From Pelosinus sp. UFO1 (GTDB lineage: Bacteria > Bacillota > Negativicutes > DSM-13327): a stretch of DNA of 64,000 bases. The notes beneath the pieces were generated by a model. That model searched no databases. It worked only from the letters and a program-made list of their open reading frames with translations, and was not told the origin of the DNA. The DNA lies in assembly GCF_000725345.1 (NCBI RefSeq), contig NZ_CP008852.1:858001-922000 (forward strand), read 5' to 3'. Positions 54,023 to 62,735 of the stretch are shown here, in pieces. Position 1 is the first letter of the stretch; the number at the start of each line of letters is the position of its first letter. The translations under genes and the position numbers were made by a program.

Positions 54023-55616
54023 GATTTTGATTATTGATGACGATCGGATTATTCGTAAGGGCTTAGCTAAGACAATTCCTTGGGAGGAACATGGGTTTCA
54101 GCTTGCAGGGGAAGCAGCTGATGGAGAGGAGGGGCTTAGACTCATTGAAGAGTTCCATCCTCACATAGTAATATCTGATATTAGGATGCCATTTATGGAT
54201 GGCTTGGATATGGCACGCATTGTTAAGGAACGGTATCCGATGATTAAATTAATTCTTTTAACAGGATATAATGATTTTGCTTATGCACAGCAAGCCATAA
54301 AAATAAGGGCATTTGATTATTTACTCAAGCCAGTAGATAAGGAAATACTACTTGAAAAAGTAAAAAAAGCAGCGGAAGAATGGGATAATGAGAATCGAAC
54401 ACAGCAAAAAATAAGTGAAGCAAATCCCTTTTTTAGACAAGCATTCTTAAAAACGTTGTTAGAATGTCGAGAAGAAGAAGAGGAGCTATTGCGGGAAGCT
54501 CGGTCCTTAGGTATTGAATTAGTAGGTAAAACCTTTATTGTTTTTCTAATCAAAGTAGATGAATCTTATAAAGATGTTTCAGGGAAGGCAGAATCTCTTG
54601 AAAAAAGAGAAGCGCTAAAGTATTGTGTCTTTAATATTTGCGAAGAATTAACTGCAGGAGAAAAAAAAGGCGGAGTTGTTGGCTTAGAGAAAGATGAACT
54701 TGTTTTAATTTATTCCGCGAATGAAACACCTAAGGATGCAGAAGCAAACGCACGTAATTTTGCAGAAGAGATTAAAAATATCGTAAAAGAATATTTAAAA
54801 ATAACTGTGACAATTGCTATAGGAGGAGCTTATCAGGGTATTTCCTGTATTAGGTCGTCCTATCAGGATGCTAGGTCCGTCATTAGTTTTCGCCATTTTA
54901 TTGGTAAGGACAAGGTATTTTCAATGCTAGACATTGGCGATCTGCCTAGTAAAAGTCGTATGCAGATTCAGTGGGACGAGGATGAGCTTGTAAACAAAGT
55001 GAAGTTAGGTTTAGTGCAAGATGCTATGGGGATTATCCATGATCTAGAATGTGAAATCATGCAGCAAAATTACATATCCCTATATCACGTTCGCCTTCTT
55101 GCTGTGCAATTAATAATATCATTATTTAGAGGGGCGGCAGAGTGGGCACAAGAATGGGAGAAGGCACAGAGGGAAAACGTATCTCTCTACTATAACCAAA
55201 TAAACGAAATGCAAACGATTAGGGAAATTATGAATTTAATTAGGCCAGTTGTTTCTGCTCTTGCCGAGTTTATGACAATCCAGCGTGAAAGTCATAGTTA
55301 TGGTGTCATAGGGGAAGCCGCAAAATATATTGAAGAACACTATGCAAAACAAGGACTGTCACTACAAGAAGTAGCTAAGCATGTTCATATGAATTCGGTT
55401 TATTTAAGTACACTGTTTAAGCAGGAAAAAAATATTAATTTTTCCGATTTTTTATTACAGATAAGAATGAATAAAGCAATGGAACTTTTGAGAAGTAATA
55501 ACATGAAAACCTATGAAGTAGCGGAGGTAGTGGGATATAGTAGTCCGGAATATTTTAGTGTATGTTTTAAAAAATATACGGGAGTTCCGCCTATTGAATT
55601 TAAAAATAAGGTATAA
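54015..55616 (+). CDS. YesN-family response regulator with AraC DNA-binding domain
   Basis: A 533-aa regulator. Receiver domain (about 1-120; phospho-Asp in IVISDIRMPFMDGLD, Lys in LLKPVDKE), a central linker (about 130-420), and a C-terminal AraC/XylS domain (about 430-533; YIEEHYAKQGLSLQEVAKHV, VYLSTLFKQEKNINFSDFL, VAEVVGYSSPEYFSVCFKKY, quoted in blocks). It is coupled to the YesM-type kinase and likely activates the pectate lyase and polygalacturonase genes flanking it. Confidence 0.92.
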   Translation: MHRILIIDDDRIIRKGLAKTIPWEEHGFQLAGEAADGEEGLRLIEEFHPHIVISDIRMPFMDGLDMARIVKERYPMIKLILLTGYNDFAYAQQAIKIRAFDYLLKPVDKEILLEKVKKAAEEWDNENRTQQKISEANPFFRQAFLKTLLECREEEEELLREARSLGIELVGKTFIVFLIKVDESYKDVSGKAESLEKREALKYCVFNICEELTAGEKKGGVVGLEKDELVLIYSANETPKDAEANARNFAEEIKNIVKEYLKITVTIAIGGAYQGISCIRSSYQDARSVISFRHFIGKDKVFSMLDIGDLPSKSRMQIQWDEDELVNKVKLGLVQDAMGIIHDLECEIMQQNYISLYHVRLLAVQLIISLFRGAAEWAQEWEKAQRENVSLYYNQINEMQTIREIMNLIRPVVSALAEFMTIQRESHSYGVIGEAAKYIEEHYAKQGLSLQEVAKHVHMNSVYLSTLFKQEKNINFSDFLLQIRMNKAMELLRSNNMKTYEVAEVVGYSSPEYFSVCFKKYTGVPPIEFKNKV

Positions 55617-55626
55617 ATTACATAAT

Positions 55627-55664
55627 AAAAGAGGTTTATACAGTAAAATGTATGAGCCTCTTTT
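55627..55664 (+). terminator. Terminator of the yesMN operon
   Basis: AAAAGAGGTTTATACA pairs with TGTATGAGCCTCTTTT (two G-U pairs), 10 nt after the regulator stop. Confidence 0.82.
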
Positions 55665-55762
55665 GTGTTATGAATTAAATCACCATCTGTTGGCAAAACA
55701 TTTAAAAATGTTAACTAACGTATTTAGAGGTTATTCAAAGAATATTAAAATATTAGATAAGT

Positions 55763-55780
55763 GTCTTAAGATGTTTAATT
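55763..55780 (+). promoter_or_regulatory. Candidate shared pectin-regulon motif (copy 2)
   Basis: GTCTTAAGATGTTTAATT lies about 100 nt before the polygalacturonase gene. It matches 16 of 18 bases with 62645-62662, upstream of the chemotaxis receptor. The YesN-type regulator is a candidate binder. Confidence 0.4.
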
Positions 55781-55878
55781 CCCATAAATTTCATATGTAT
55801 ATAGAATGTAAATAGTTACTTTTATGGTGATTTGATAATGGCTAGTTAGTCGAGTTTGGAAAAAGGAGAAATGATTGG

Positions 55879-58596
55879 ATGAAAAAAGCAAAGTATTTAT
55901 CTCTTATGCTAGCTGTGGTCTTTACTTTTTCGGCAGTTTTTGGTTTTGCTCTGCCAGTAGAAAAAGCCTCTGCCGCAGCTATTGTGCAAGCGCCTCAAAA
56001 TGTCCAAGTACCTGCATTAGCATATGATGAAAAAAGCATTACTTTAGTGTGGGAAAAACCAGCAGTATATGATAATGTTGTAAACTACAATATTTATATG
56101 GATGGAAAACTGGTTGGTACGGCGTATGACAATAAGACTTCACCAGCTAAACCGTATATGGACAAATTCTATGCAGACAGTAGCAATCAGGATGCGCAGA
56201 GAATTACCATGCATAACTATACGGCAACTGGCTTAAAACCGAATACTACTTATAAGTTCACCGTTCGGGCAATTGATAAAGCTGGTAATGAATCACCGCA
56301 AAGCAAGGTGGTAACTCAAGTTACTACTGCGGTGCCTAAAGCATTCAACATTGTGGACTATGGTGCAGTTGGTGATGGTACTACTAGTAATACCAAAGCC
56401 ATTCAAGCAGCGATTGACGCTTGTACGACTGGTGGCAAAGTAGTGGTTCCAGCAGGTGTATTTAAAACAGGTGCTATTTGGTTAAAAAGTAATATGACCT
56501 TAGAAATTAGTAAAGATGCAACTTTGCTGGCAACTGAAAATGCAGATGAGTATGTATATGGTAATCTACCATACATGTACTCGACGGATACCCGCTTTTA
56601 TTCTCTGATTAATGCCCACACTTTTGATTTTGGCAGTATGTCCAATATTCGAATTGTAGGTGAAGGCACAATCGACGGGAATGGATGGAAACAAATTGGG
56701 GTTGACAAGGAAGATCCATCATTGCCTGTATATGCAAGCCCGTTAAATGCTGCAGGACAGTCAGACCTTAAGGAAGTTCTCAATATTGGCATAACGGCCA
56801 AGACTACTGTGGAAAGAGCGGTAGGTATGGGGATGACGATGAAAGCCGTATACCCTAGACGACCAAGTTTAGTCAATTTTAGAGGTGTAAATAATGTGTA
56901 CTATAATGGGATTACAGTAATAAACCCTGCAAACCATACGTTGATGAATGCCAACTGCAATAATGTGACAGTCAATGGTGTAATTTTTAAAACTTATGAT
57001 TGTAACAATGGGGATGGGATTGAATTTTCACATGGCTCGGGGTTAATAGTATTTAACAACTTCTTTGACACTGGCGATGACGGCATGAATTTTGCGGCAG
57101 GTCAAGGGGCGGTTGGCAATAAAGAAGAACCAACACAGAATGCTTGGATTTTCAACAACTATTTCCGTCATGGTCATGGTGCTATTGTAACAGGCAGCCA
57201 CACTGCTGCTTGGATGCAAAATATTTTGGCAGAAGATAATATCATGAACGGCGTCGACGTAGGATTACGTTGTAAAACTAATGGACCTACTGGTGGTGGT
57301 TCCAGAAATATTGTGTTTAGGGATAATGCATTAAAAAATATTCAATTGCAAGGGTTTATCTTTACTTCGGCTTATTCCGATCCGAATGCGGTCATGGAAT
57401 TTGAACCTGCAGCTGAGCCAGGACGATTCAAGGACATAACAGTGCAGAATTGTACAGTCGATGGTACTGGTAAAGCTTCTATTGAAGTGGCGGGCAATGC
57501 AAACGGTTATCATGAAAATATCAACTTTGAAAATGTTAGATTCCTTCATGCTAAACCTGTGCTACTTGATTATATGAAGAATAGTTCTTTTAAGCATGTT
57601 GTGTTTGACAATACGGAAGAACCTTGGAAAATTACAAATTCTACTGGACTTTCCTTTGACAAAAAGACTACACAAAATTCTGCATCACTGGATGCAGAGT
57701 CCGCACCGATTTGGTCTGCTGCAAGTTCGGTGACAGCAGGTGAAATAGGTGAGACAAGTGTGGTAGTAAGCTGGTCTGGGGCAATTGATAATGCAGCTGT
57801 GGCTAAATATAACATACTAGCTGATGATATTGTTGTAGCTACAGTAGCAGGCAGTGAAGTGAGTAAAAAAGTTACTGGGTTTGCACCAGGTGAAACTTAT
57901 AAGCTTAAGGTAGAAGCGATTGATGCAACCGGTAATGTTACCACAACAGGTCCTAGCTTGCTTGTTACAACAATGGGGATAAAAAGTACAGAACCTCCTA
58001 TCGTGTCGACTGATAGCGATAGTGTGAAATTGGCGAACATCGGCACTACATGGGTAAACTTGACTTGGAAGCCTGCTACAAGTCAGTATGGTATAAAACA
58101 GTATGTCGTGTATGCAAATGATAAACAGGTTGCTGTTCTTGATTCCAAGGTTAAATCCTATAATATTGGCGGACTTACTGCTAATGAAAAATATACCTTT
58201 AAGGTAAAAGCTATAGATGTTTCCGGTAATGAAACTATTTATAGTGTACAGCCTGAAGGTACTACTAAACCGTTATATGATCTTGGTGCGCCAAAATGGG
58301 CAGCTAAGAGTAGCATCACGGCTAATGAAACTAGTACCAGTGTAACCCTTAGCTGGCCTGCAGCAACGGATGATAAAGCTGTTGTTGGCTACAGAGTATA
58401 CAAAGATGGTAATGCGATTAGTCCAAATGGTGAATCTATGAATACGGCGAATACCGTATATACGGTTAATGACACCACATTTGCCATTACTGGTTTGTCG
58501 CCAAATACCAAATATACATTCAAAATAGAAGCTGGCGATGCAATGGGCAGATGGACAGGAACTGGGCCAAGCATAACAGTAACTACATCGAAGTAG
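55879..58596 (+). CDS. Secreted GH28 polygalacturonase with fibronectin type III domains
   Basis: A 905-aa exported enzyme; signal peptide about 1-32. An FnIII domain (about 38-150) precedes the GH28 beta-helix (about 152-600, starting FNIVDYGAVGDGTTSNTKAI). Catalytic motifs: NGDG (about 377-380), DTGDDGMNF (about 398-406), GHGA (about 432) and the Arg-x-Lys of LRCKTN (about 464-466). Three more FnIII domains follow (about 610-700, 705-795, 800-905). The layout resembles exo-polygalacturonases. It would hydrolyse pectic galacturonan outside the cell. Tandem FnIII modules probably space the enzyme or bind glycan. Confidence 0.9.
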   Translation: MKKAKYLSLMLAVVFTFSAVFGFALPVEKASAAAIVQAPQNVQVPALAYDEKSITLVWEKPAVYDNVVNYNIYMDGKLVGTAYDNKTSPAKPYMDKFYADSSNQDAQRITMHNYTATGLKPNTTYKFTVRAIDKAGNESPQSKVVTQVTTAVPKAFNIVDYGAVGDGTTSNTKAIQAAIDACTTGGKVVVPAGVFKTGAIWLKSNMTLEISKDATLLATENADEYVYGNLPYMYSTDTRFYSLINAHTFDFGSMSNIRIVGEGTIDGNGWKQIGVDKEDPSLPVYASPLNAAGQSDLKEVLNIGITAKTTVERAVGMGMTMKAVYPRRPSLVNFRGVNNVYYNGITVINPANHTLMNANCNNVTVNGVIFKTYDCNNGDGIEFSHGSGLIVFNNFFDTGDDGMNFAAGQGAVGNKEEPTQNAWIFNNYFRHGHGAIVTGSHTAAWMQNILAEDNIMNGVDVGLRCKTNGPTGGGSRNIVFRDNALKNIQLQGFIFTSAYSDPNAVMEFEPAAEPGRFKDITVQNCTVDGTGKASIEVAGNANGYHENINFENVRFLHAKPVLLDYMKNSSFKHVVFDNTEEPWKITNSTGLSFDKKTTQNSASLDAESAPIWSAASSVTAGEIGETSVVVSWSGAIDNAAVAKYNILADDIVVATVAGSEVSKKVTGFAPGETYKLKVEAIDATGNVTTTGPSLLVTTMGIKSTEPPIVSTDSDSVKLANIGTTWVNLTWKPATSQYGIKQYVVYANDKQVAVLDSKVKSYNIGGLTANEKYTFKVKAIDVSGNETIYSVQPEGTTKPLYDLGAPKWAAKSSITANETSTSVTLSWPAATDDKAVVGYRVYKDGNAISPNGESMNTANTVYTVNDTTFAITGLSPNTKYTFKIEAGDAMGRWTGTGPSITVTTSK

Positions 58597-58624
58597 AAAA
58601 AGGCATTCCATATTCTAGTTAAGT

Positions 58625-58662
58625 AAACGAACAAGTTGAATTTTTCAGCTTGTTCGTTTTTA
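58625..58662 (+). terminator. Terminator of the polygalacturonase gene
   Basis: AAACGAACAAG pairs with CTTGTTCGTTT, followed by TTAA; 29 nt after the stop. Confidence 0.85.
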
Positions 58663-58713
58663 ATAAACAAATAGTTGGAGAAAAGATAGTCTCGTTGAAC
58701 AGTTAGCTAGGCA

Positions 58714-58754
58714 AAAGACTCAACAAGCAGCGTAATACTGCAAGTTGAGTCTTT
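58714..58754 (+). repeat. Second hairpin of the GCAG/CTGC type
   Basis: Outer stem AAAGACTCAAC with GTTGAGTCTTT and inner GCAG/CTGC with a 7-nt loop. It is the counterpart of 51964-52003; differing pairs are compensated. The 300 nt that follow (58763-59071) hold no convincing gene. Confidence 0.6.
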
Positions 58755-59071
58755 AATAATATCTGCATGCGAACTGTCAATAACCATCGCATAGCGATTT
58801 CGTCCTTTGGAGACTACTCCGTTTTTCAGAACATGATCCGATTGTCTTTGAGCACAGAGAACTGCTGCTAGACAGCGTACAATAAACTTCTTTTAAATCA
58901 GAAAATCATTCCTGCAATAAATTGAGTTGAGTGATTTTATGGAAGCCCTTTACAATGATGATGATGTTGTTGTTGTGCGGATGTACATTGATATATTCTG
59001 CACGTCTGTTAAAAGGGTTAACTGGTGATCCTGAGGTGATTAGAGCTGAATGATGCTGACTCTTTTAAGGC

Positions 59072-59106
59072 AACAGGCACCCTACGATTTGCGTAGGGTG
59101 CCTGTT
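59072..59106. terminator. Strong hairpin downstream of the porin gene
   Basis: AACAGGCACCCTACG and its exact complement enclose ATTTG. It is 30 nt downstream of the minus-strand porin stop. No U-tract on that strand, so a transcript-stabilising role is also possible. Confidence 0.7.
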
Positions 59107-59135
59107 TGACTACATCTTTTGTCAAGTTATTTAGA

Positions 59136-60599
59136 TTAGAAGAATAATTCCATCTGAGCATATGCCATATGTTTATTGTCCGTACCGGCAATATCATTCC
59201 CATTTACAGATTTACCAGCAATGTAGAAAGCTTCAAATTTAGTATTTTTAATGGGGGTGTAATCAAGACCAACTTCCACGCCTTTAATATTGTTCATACG
59301 AGCTGCCTTAGCATTATCATGACGGAAACCAGTGGTCATGTCACCGCGGTCAAAACCGTCATCAGCATATCTGTAACCGACCCAAGAACCCCAGGAGCCA
59401 ACTTTGCTTTTATCCACTTTACCATAATCTAGTTTAATTTCATAGCCTTTAGGTTTATCGTTTGTAAACAATTTACTATCAAGAACACCACCAGTTGTTG
59501 TTGTTCTAATTCTAGCAGCTCTGTTTTCAGCATATTCAGCACTTAATGCTAAATTGTCCCAGCCAGTATACTTAAAGCCGACACCTATTGTGTCATAGCT
59601 AGCACCGTACTCTTTTCTATCTTGGAGAGGATTCTTTAACCATTGAGTAGCCATAGTGAAGTCTGGGCTGAAAGAGTATTTTAACTGAGCCAGTTTGTAC
59701 CAGGTGTTTTTCTGGCTGAAAGAAGCAACTGCTTTAGTAGCATAAGTTTGCTTACCATTTTTATCAAGAACAGGCGTGACACCATCTGCTTTATAAACAG
59801 GTGTAGTAGCATAAGTAGTAGTAGTATCAGCACCGCCATGTTTCATAGCATACAAGTCTAAAGTTACTTTATTGCCGATAGTAACGCCTGCGCCGTCCCA
59901 GTTATCTTTATCCCAGCCGGTATAGGCATTGAAGGTTTTGAAATTGCCGCGGCCAGCGAGTACATGAATACCGGAAACATCACCTTCAATATAAGCACGA
60001 GCCAGGGTATTTAGGTTGTCACTGCCGCTGCCACCAAATTTAGCAGCTTGCGATTCATAACGGGCATTTACTTTCCAGTTGTCATCCAAAGGACCAGTCA
60101 TATTCAAGCGGTACCGAACTTGGCCATTTTTCTGTTTGTCAGAGGCATCATTGTCGAAACCAAGAACGCCATCACCAGCATAATCGTAGCGGAAGCGTAA
60201 TTCACCGCCAATTGTCATTTTGCCAAGAGCGTTAACTTTCTTTTCTAAATTTTTCACACGAACTCCCAAATTGTTGAGTTCGTTAGCATATTCTGCAGAA
60301 AGTTTATCAATCGCAGCTTTATTAGCAGCATCTGCTTTGTCGACATGGGTCATTGCTTTGGCAACCAATGAAGCCATTTCATAACGGGTGATAGCGTTAT
60401 CACCGCGGAAATCGCCATCTTTATAGCCATCAATAAGGCCTGCTTTTACTAGTTGTGTCACGGCAGGATATGCCCAATGGTTGGACGGAACTGTTGTAAA
60501 CGGATTTTCCGTTCCGGTTGCCGCAAGTGCTGTACCTGTAACACTACAGCCAAGCATTACAGCAAGTGCCAGAGCTAAACTTTTTTTCGTTTTTTTCAT
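59136..60599 (-). CDS. SLH-domain outer-membrane porin (Omp-alpha-like)
   Basis: A 487-aa protein with signal peptide (1-26, ending ALA), an SLH domain (about 38-90, NHWAYPAVTQLVKAGLIDG then ITRYEMASLVAKAM), a coiled coil (about 92-125, LNNLGVRVKNLEKKVNAL) and a beta-barrel (about 130-487) rich in aromatic strands ending MELFF. In Negativicutes the SLH domain ties such porins to the peptidoglycan-linked polyamines and so holds the outer membrane. Its position beside pectin enzymes suggests that it passes oligogalacturonides, which is inference. AGGGGGAC precedes the start. Confidence 0.92.
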   Translation of the reverse strand: MKKTKKSLALALAVMLGCSVTGTALAATGTENPFTTVPSNHWAYPAVTQLVKAGLIDGYKDGDFRGDNAITRYEMASLVAKAMTHVDKADAANKAAIDKLSAEYANELNNLGVRVKNLEKKVNALGKMTIGGELRFRYDYAGDGVLGFDNDASDKQKNGQVRYRLNMTGPLDDNWKVNARYESQAAKFGGSGSDNLNTLARAYIEGDVSGIHVLAGRGNFKTFNAYTGWDKDNWDGAGVTIGNKVTLDLYAMKHGGADTTTTYATTPVYKADGVTPVLDKNGKQTYATKAVASFSQKNTWYKLAQLKYSFSPDFTMATQWLKNPLQDRKEYGASYDTIGVGFKYTGWDNLALSAEYAENRAARIRTTTTGGVLDSKLFTNDKPKGYEIKLDYGKVDKSKVGSWGSWVGYRYADDGFDRGDMTTGFRHDNAKAARMNNIKGVEVGLDYTPIKNTKFEAFYIAGKSVNGNDIAGTDNKHMAYAQMELFF

Positions 60600-60906
60600 T
60601 TTTTTGTCCCCCTATTTTTTTTAGAAGGGGAGTCAAATAGAGTCTATTGAGTTGCACATGTTTCCTCAACAGTTCTATTCTATCCCAATTATATCTATTA
60701 CCATCATTAGAATTGTCTGGAAAAACCTAATAAGTACCCCATCCAGGCAGTCCCGATGGTCAAAGATCACGAATAAGTTATTGTATTAAAAACCATCTTC
60801 TTTCTAGTAGTGCATTTTTTTACTTATTTGAAAAAATGTCTACTTTTATGTTAAACAAATATTAACTTTTTGCGAATTCAATATATTAAGATTATTCTTC
60901 AATTTC
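60600..60906. other. Non-coding spacer upstream of the porin gene
   Basis: AT-rich spacer of about 300 nt holding the porin promoter region on the minus strand. I see no gene, riboswitch or clear palindrome in it. Confidence 0.5.
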
Positions 60907-61110
60907 TTAATATATTGAATAGCGTTCATTTTTGATATATATGACATAAGGGTGAGTTAGGTTAGCAGGCGCATCTTGTAAAGCTATTTGAATCGTTTTG
61001 TAGGTTTTATGTTTGTTTGCTATAAATCCATTGGTTTTTCCGGAAAGCTGAATCATTCCCATTGGTTTTAGGAATCCTCCGTCGAAGGTACGATCGTATT
61101 GCCTAAAATG
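60907..61110 (-). pseudogene. Pectinesterase gene remnant
   Basis: On the minus strand an open frame of about 67 codons lies between stops and reads FLKPMGMIQLSG, NGFIANKHKTYKTIQIAL and QDAPANLTHPYVIYIKNERY. The YKTIQxALxDAPAN with YVIYIKNxRY pattern is the N-terminal signature of pectin methylesterases (CE8). The frame stops three codons later, and no further pectinesterase sequence is seen. There is no signal peptide or ribosome site. A stop directly precedes the fragment. It is a decayed gene inside the pectin island. Confidence 0.65.
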
Positions 61111-61337
61111 TTAAATTATCATCTTAATATTTTTAATTCACAGGAAATTGTTTATTGCTTAAACTAGGGAGGTAATGCCTATGTAAAAGTGAAAAACTAT
61201 TATCCGAATTATTGGCATCTATTTTGACATTCTGCCAAATTTACAGTTTGGAGGGGTGCAAAAGCAAGTTCGGCCTGTACAGCCATCAAATTCTGCAATG
61301 GACATGGATTCCATTACATGTCTTACGTTATTACAGG

Positions 61338-61387
61338 AAAAAAATTGAATGGCTATAGCATTAGATGATGCTATAGCCATTCAATTT
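61338..61387. terminator. Palindromic hairpin upstream of the alginate-lyase-family gene
   Basis: A perfect 20-bp stem (61342-61361 with 61368-61387) around TAGATG. On the minus strand it is followed by seven T, so it works best as a terminator for leftward transcription; it could also sit in the leader of the gene at 61446. Confidence 0.65.
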
Positions 61388-61445
61388 GATTATATTAAGA
61401 AGAACATTCGTTCATTTAACGAATTACAGAGGTGGATAAGGTAAG

Positions 61446-62621
61446 ATGAAGTGGTTATTAAAAACAACAGCAGCAATAATCCTTAGTACTCTAACTTTGT
61501 TGCTGCAACAACCTGCAGTTAAGGCAGAAAGTTTTTTACATTATGAGCCTATAGAAATAAAAAGCCTATCAGAGGAGCAGGTCTTTCTTGAACTTGCAGA
61601 AACTCTTCAATCCATTCTATATGCAGCGGATATGGCTTTAAAAGAAACACCTGATAGCGTGACACACAAAACCATACTTCCACCATCAGGTGATCCTCAT
61701 GATTATGTAAGTATCGGTAAATATTGGTGGATTGATACTGAGCAACCTAGTGGATCACCCTATACCAATCAGGATGGGCGAATTAATCCAGAGGGGAATG
61801 AATCATCACGGTATGATCATAATCGCCTTATTAGAACAGCAAGTAATATTCATAAACTTAGCCTTGCTTATTATCTTACAGGTAAGGCGGAATATGCTGC
61901 GAAAGCAATTGAGTTTCTTGAAGTATTTTTTATAAATACTGAGTCTCGTATGAACCCGAATCTTGATTTTGCCCAAGGCATTCCTGGAAAAGTTTTAGGT
62001 AGAGGATCGGGGATTATAGATACTGTCTGTTTGATCCAAATAACAGATGATTTAAGAATGCTAGAAAAATCACCATTGTACTCTAAGGATGACGCCGAGG
62101 CTATGAAGCAGTGGTTCAGTAGTTATTTGGACTGGATGCTGACAAGTAAATATGGAATTCATGAATCGAAAGCGTCTAACAATCACGGTGTTTGGTATGA
62201 TGCACAACTGAGTGCTTATGCTTTGTTTATCGGTAATCGGGATCTTGCTGCCCAGATTGTTAGGGAAGCTGCAGCCAGGAGAATTGACCAGCAGATACAG
62301 CCTGACGGAAGCTTACCCAAAGAACTTGCTAGAACAAAATCAATGAGCTATACAACTTTTAACTTGAGAGCATTTATTACTATGGCGAGAGTAGGTAACC
62401 AGGTTGGGGTTAATATCTGGGACTATAGTAGCCCTGATGGTCGAAATATAAAAAAAGCAATTGATTATCTCATTCCCTATCTTGAAGGTACTGCACAGTG
62501 GCAGTATGAACAGATCGTACCCTATCATGAGCCGGGTTTTGCTAGGTATTTATATTTGGCAAAAATTCAGTATGGGACACATGAGTATGACCAGGCTATC
62601 CAAAATCTTTTAAAAAATTAA
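61446..62621 (+). CDS. Secreted alginate-lyase-family (PL5-like) protein
   Basis: A 391-aa exported protein; signal peptide about 1-27. The (alpha/alpha) toroid family is shown by GKYWWIDTEQPSGSPY and RYDHNRLIRTASNIHKLSLAYY (in blocks), and by the active-site SNNHGVWYDAQ (about 243-253; Asn-His) and the later Tyr in LPKELARTKSMSYTTFNL. Family members cleave uronate polymers by beta-elimination. In this pectin island the substrate might be a glucuronan or galacturonan rather than alginate. No copper-amine-oxidase or SLH domain here. GAGGTGG and AAGG lie before ATG. Confidence 0.85.
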   Translation: MKWLLKTTAAIILSTLTLLLQQPAVKAESFLHYEPIEIKSLSEEQVFLELAETLQSILYAADMALKETPDSVTHKTILPPSGDPHDYVSIGKYWWIDTEQPSGSPYTNQDGRINPEGNESSRYDHNRLIRTASNIHKLSLAYYLTGKAEYAAKAIEFLEVFFINTESRMNPNLDFAQGIPGKVLGRGSGIIDTVCLIQITDDLRMLEKSPLYSKDDAEAMKQWFSSYLDWMLTSKYGIHESKASNNHGVWYDAQLSAYALFIGNRDLAAQIVREAAARRIDQQIQPDGSLPKELARTKSMSYTTFNLRAFITMARVGNQVGVNIWDYSSPDGRNIKKAIDYLIPYLEGTAQWQYEQIVPYHEPGFARYLYLAKIQYGTHEYDQAIQNLLKN

Positions 62622-62644
62622 GAATCTTAAGAAAGTAAATACTT

Positions 62645-62662
62645 GTCTTAAGATGTTAGATT
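62645..62662 (+). promoter_or_regulatory. Candidate shared pectin-regulon motif (copy 3)
   Basis: GTCTTAAGATGTTAGATT, 74 nt before the chemotaxis receptor, matches copy 2 in 16 of 18 bases. Part of it can also pair with AGAATCTTAAGA just upstream, so a weak hairpin after the lyase gene is the alternative. Confidence 0.35.
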
Positions 62663-62735
62663 CTCTGGAAAGTCATTGCAAACTATAATAGATTTGTATT
62701 TGGATTAGTAAGAGATTATAAGGTAGGGTGTAGAA

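Noticed and set aside
58763-59071. Short frames between the polygalacturonase and the porin, including a 29-codon one near 58939 and minus-strand frames
   Set aside because: No ribosome sites, no family-like segments, and some run through hairpins.
59018-59203. 61-codon minus-strand frame overlapping the porin 3' end
   Set aside because: It overlaps the real gene in another frame and includes the hairpin at 59072-59106; no support for translation.
61219-61314. 31-codon minus-strand frame with four Cys (C-x4-C-x-C-x4-C)
   Set aside because: The Cys pattern is attractive, but there is no ribosome site and it lies next to a pseudogene fragment, so chance is the simpler view.
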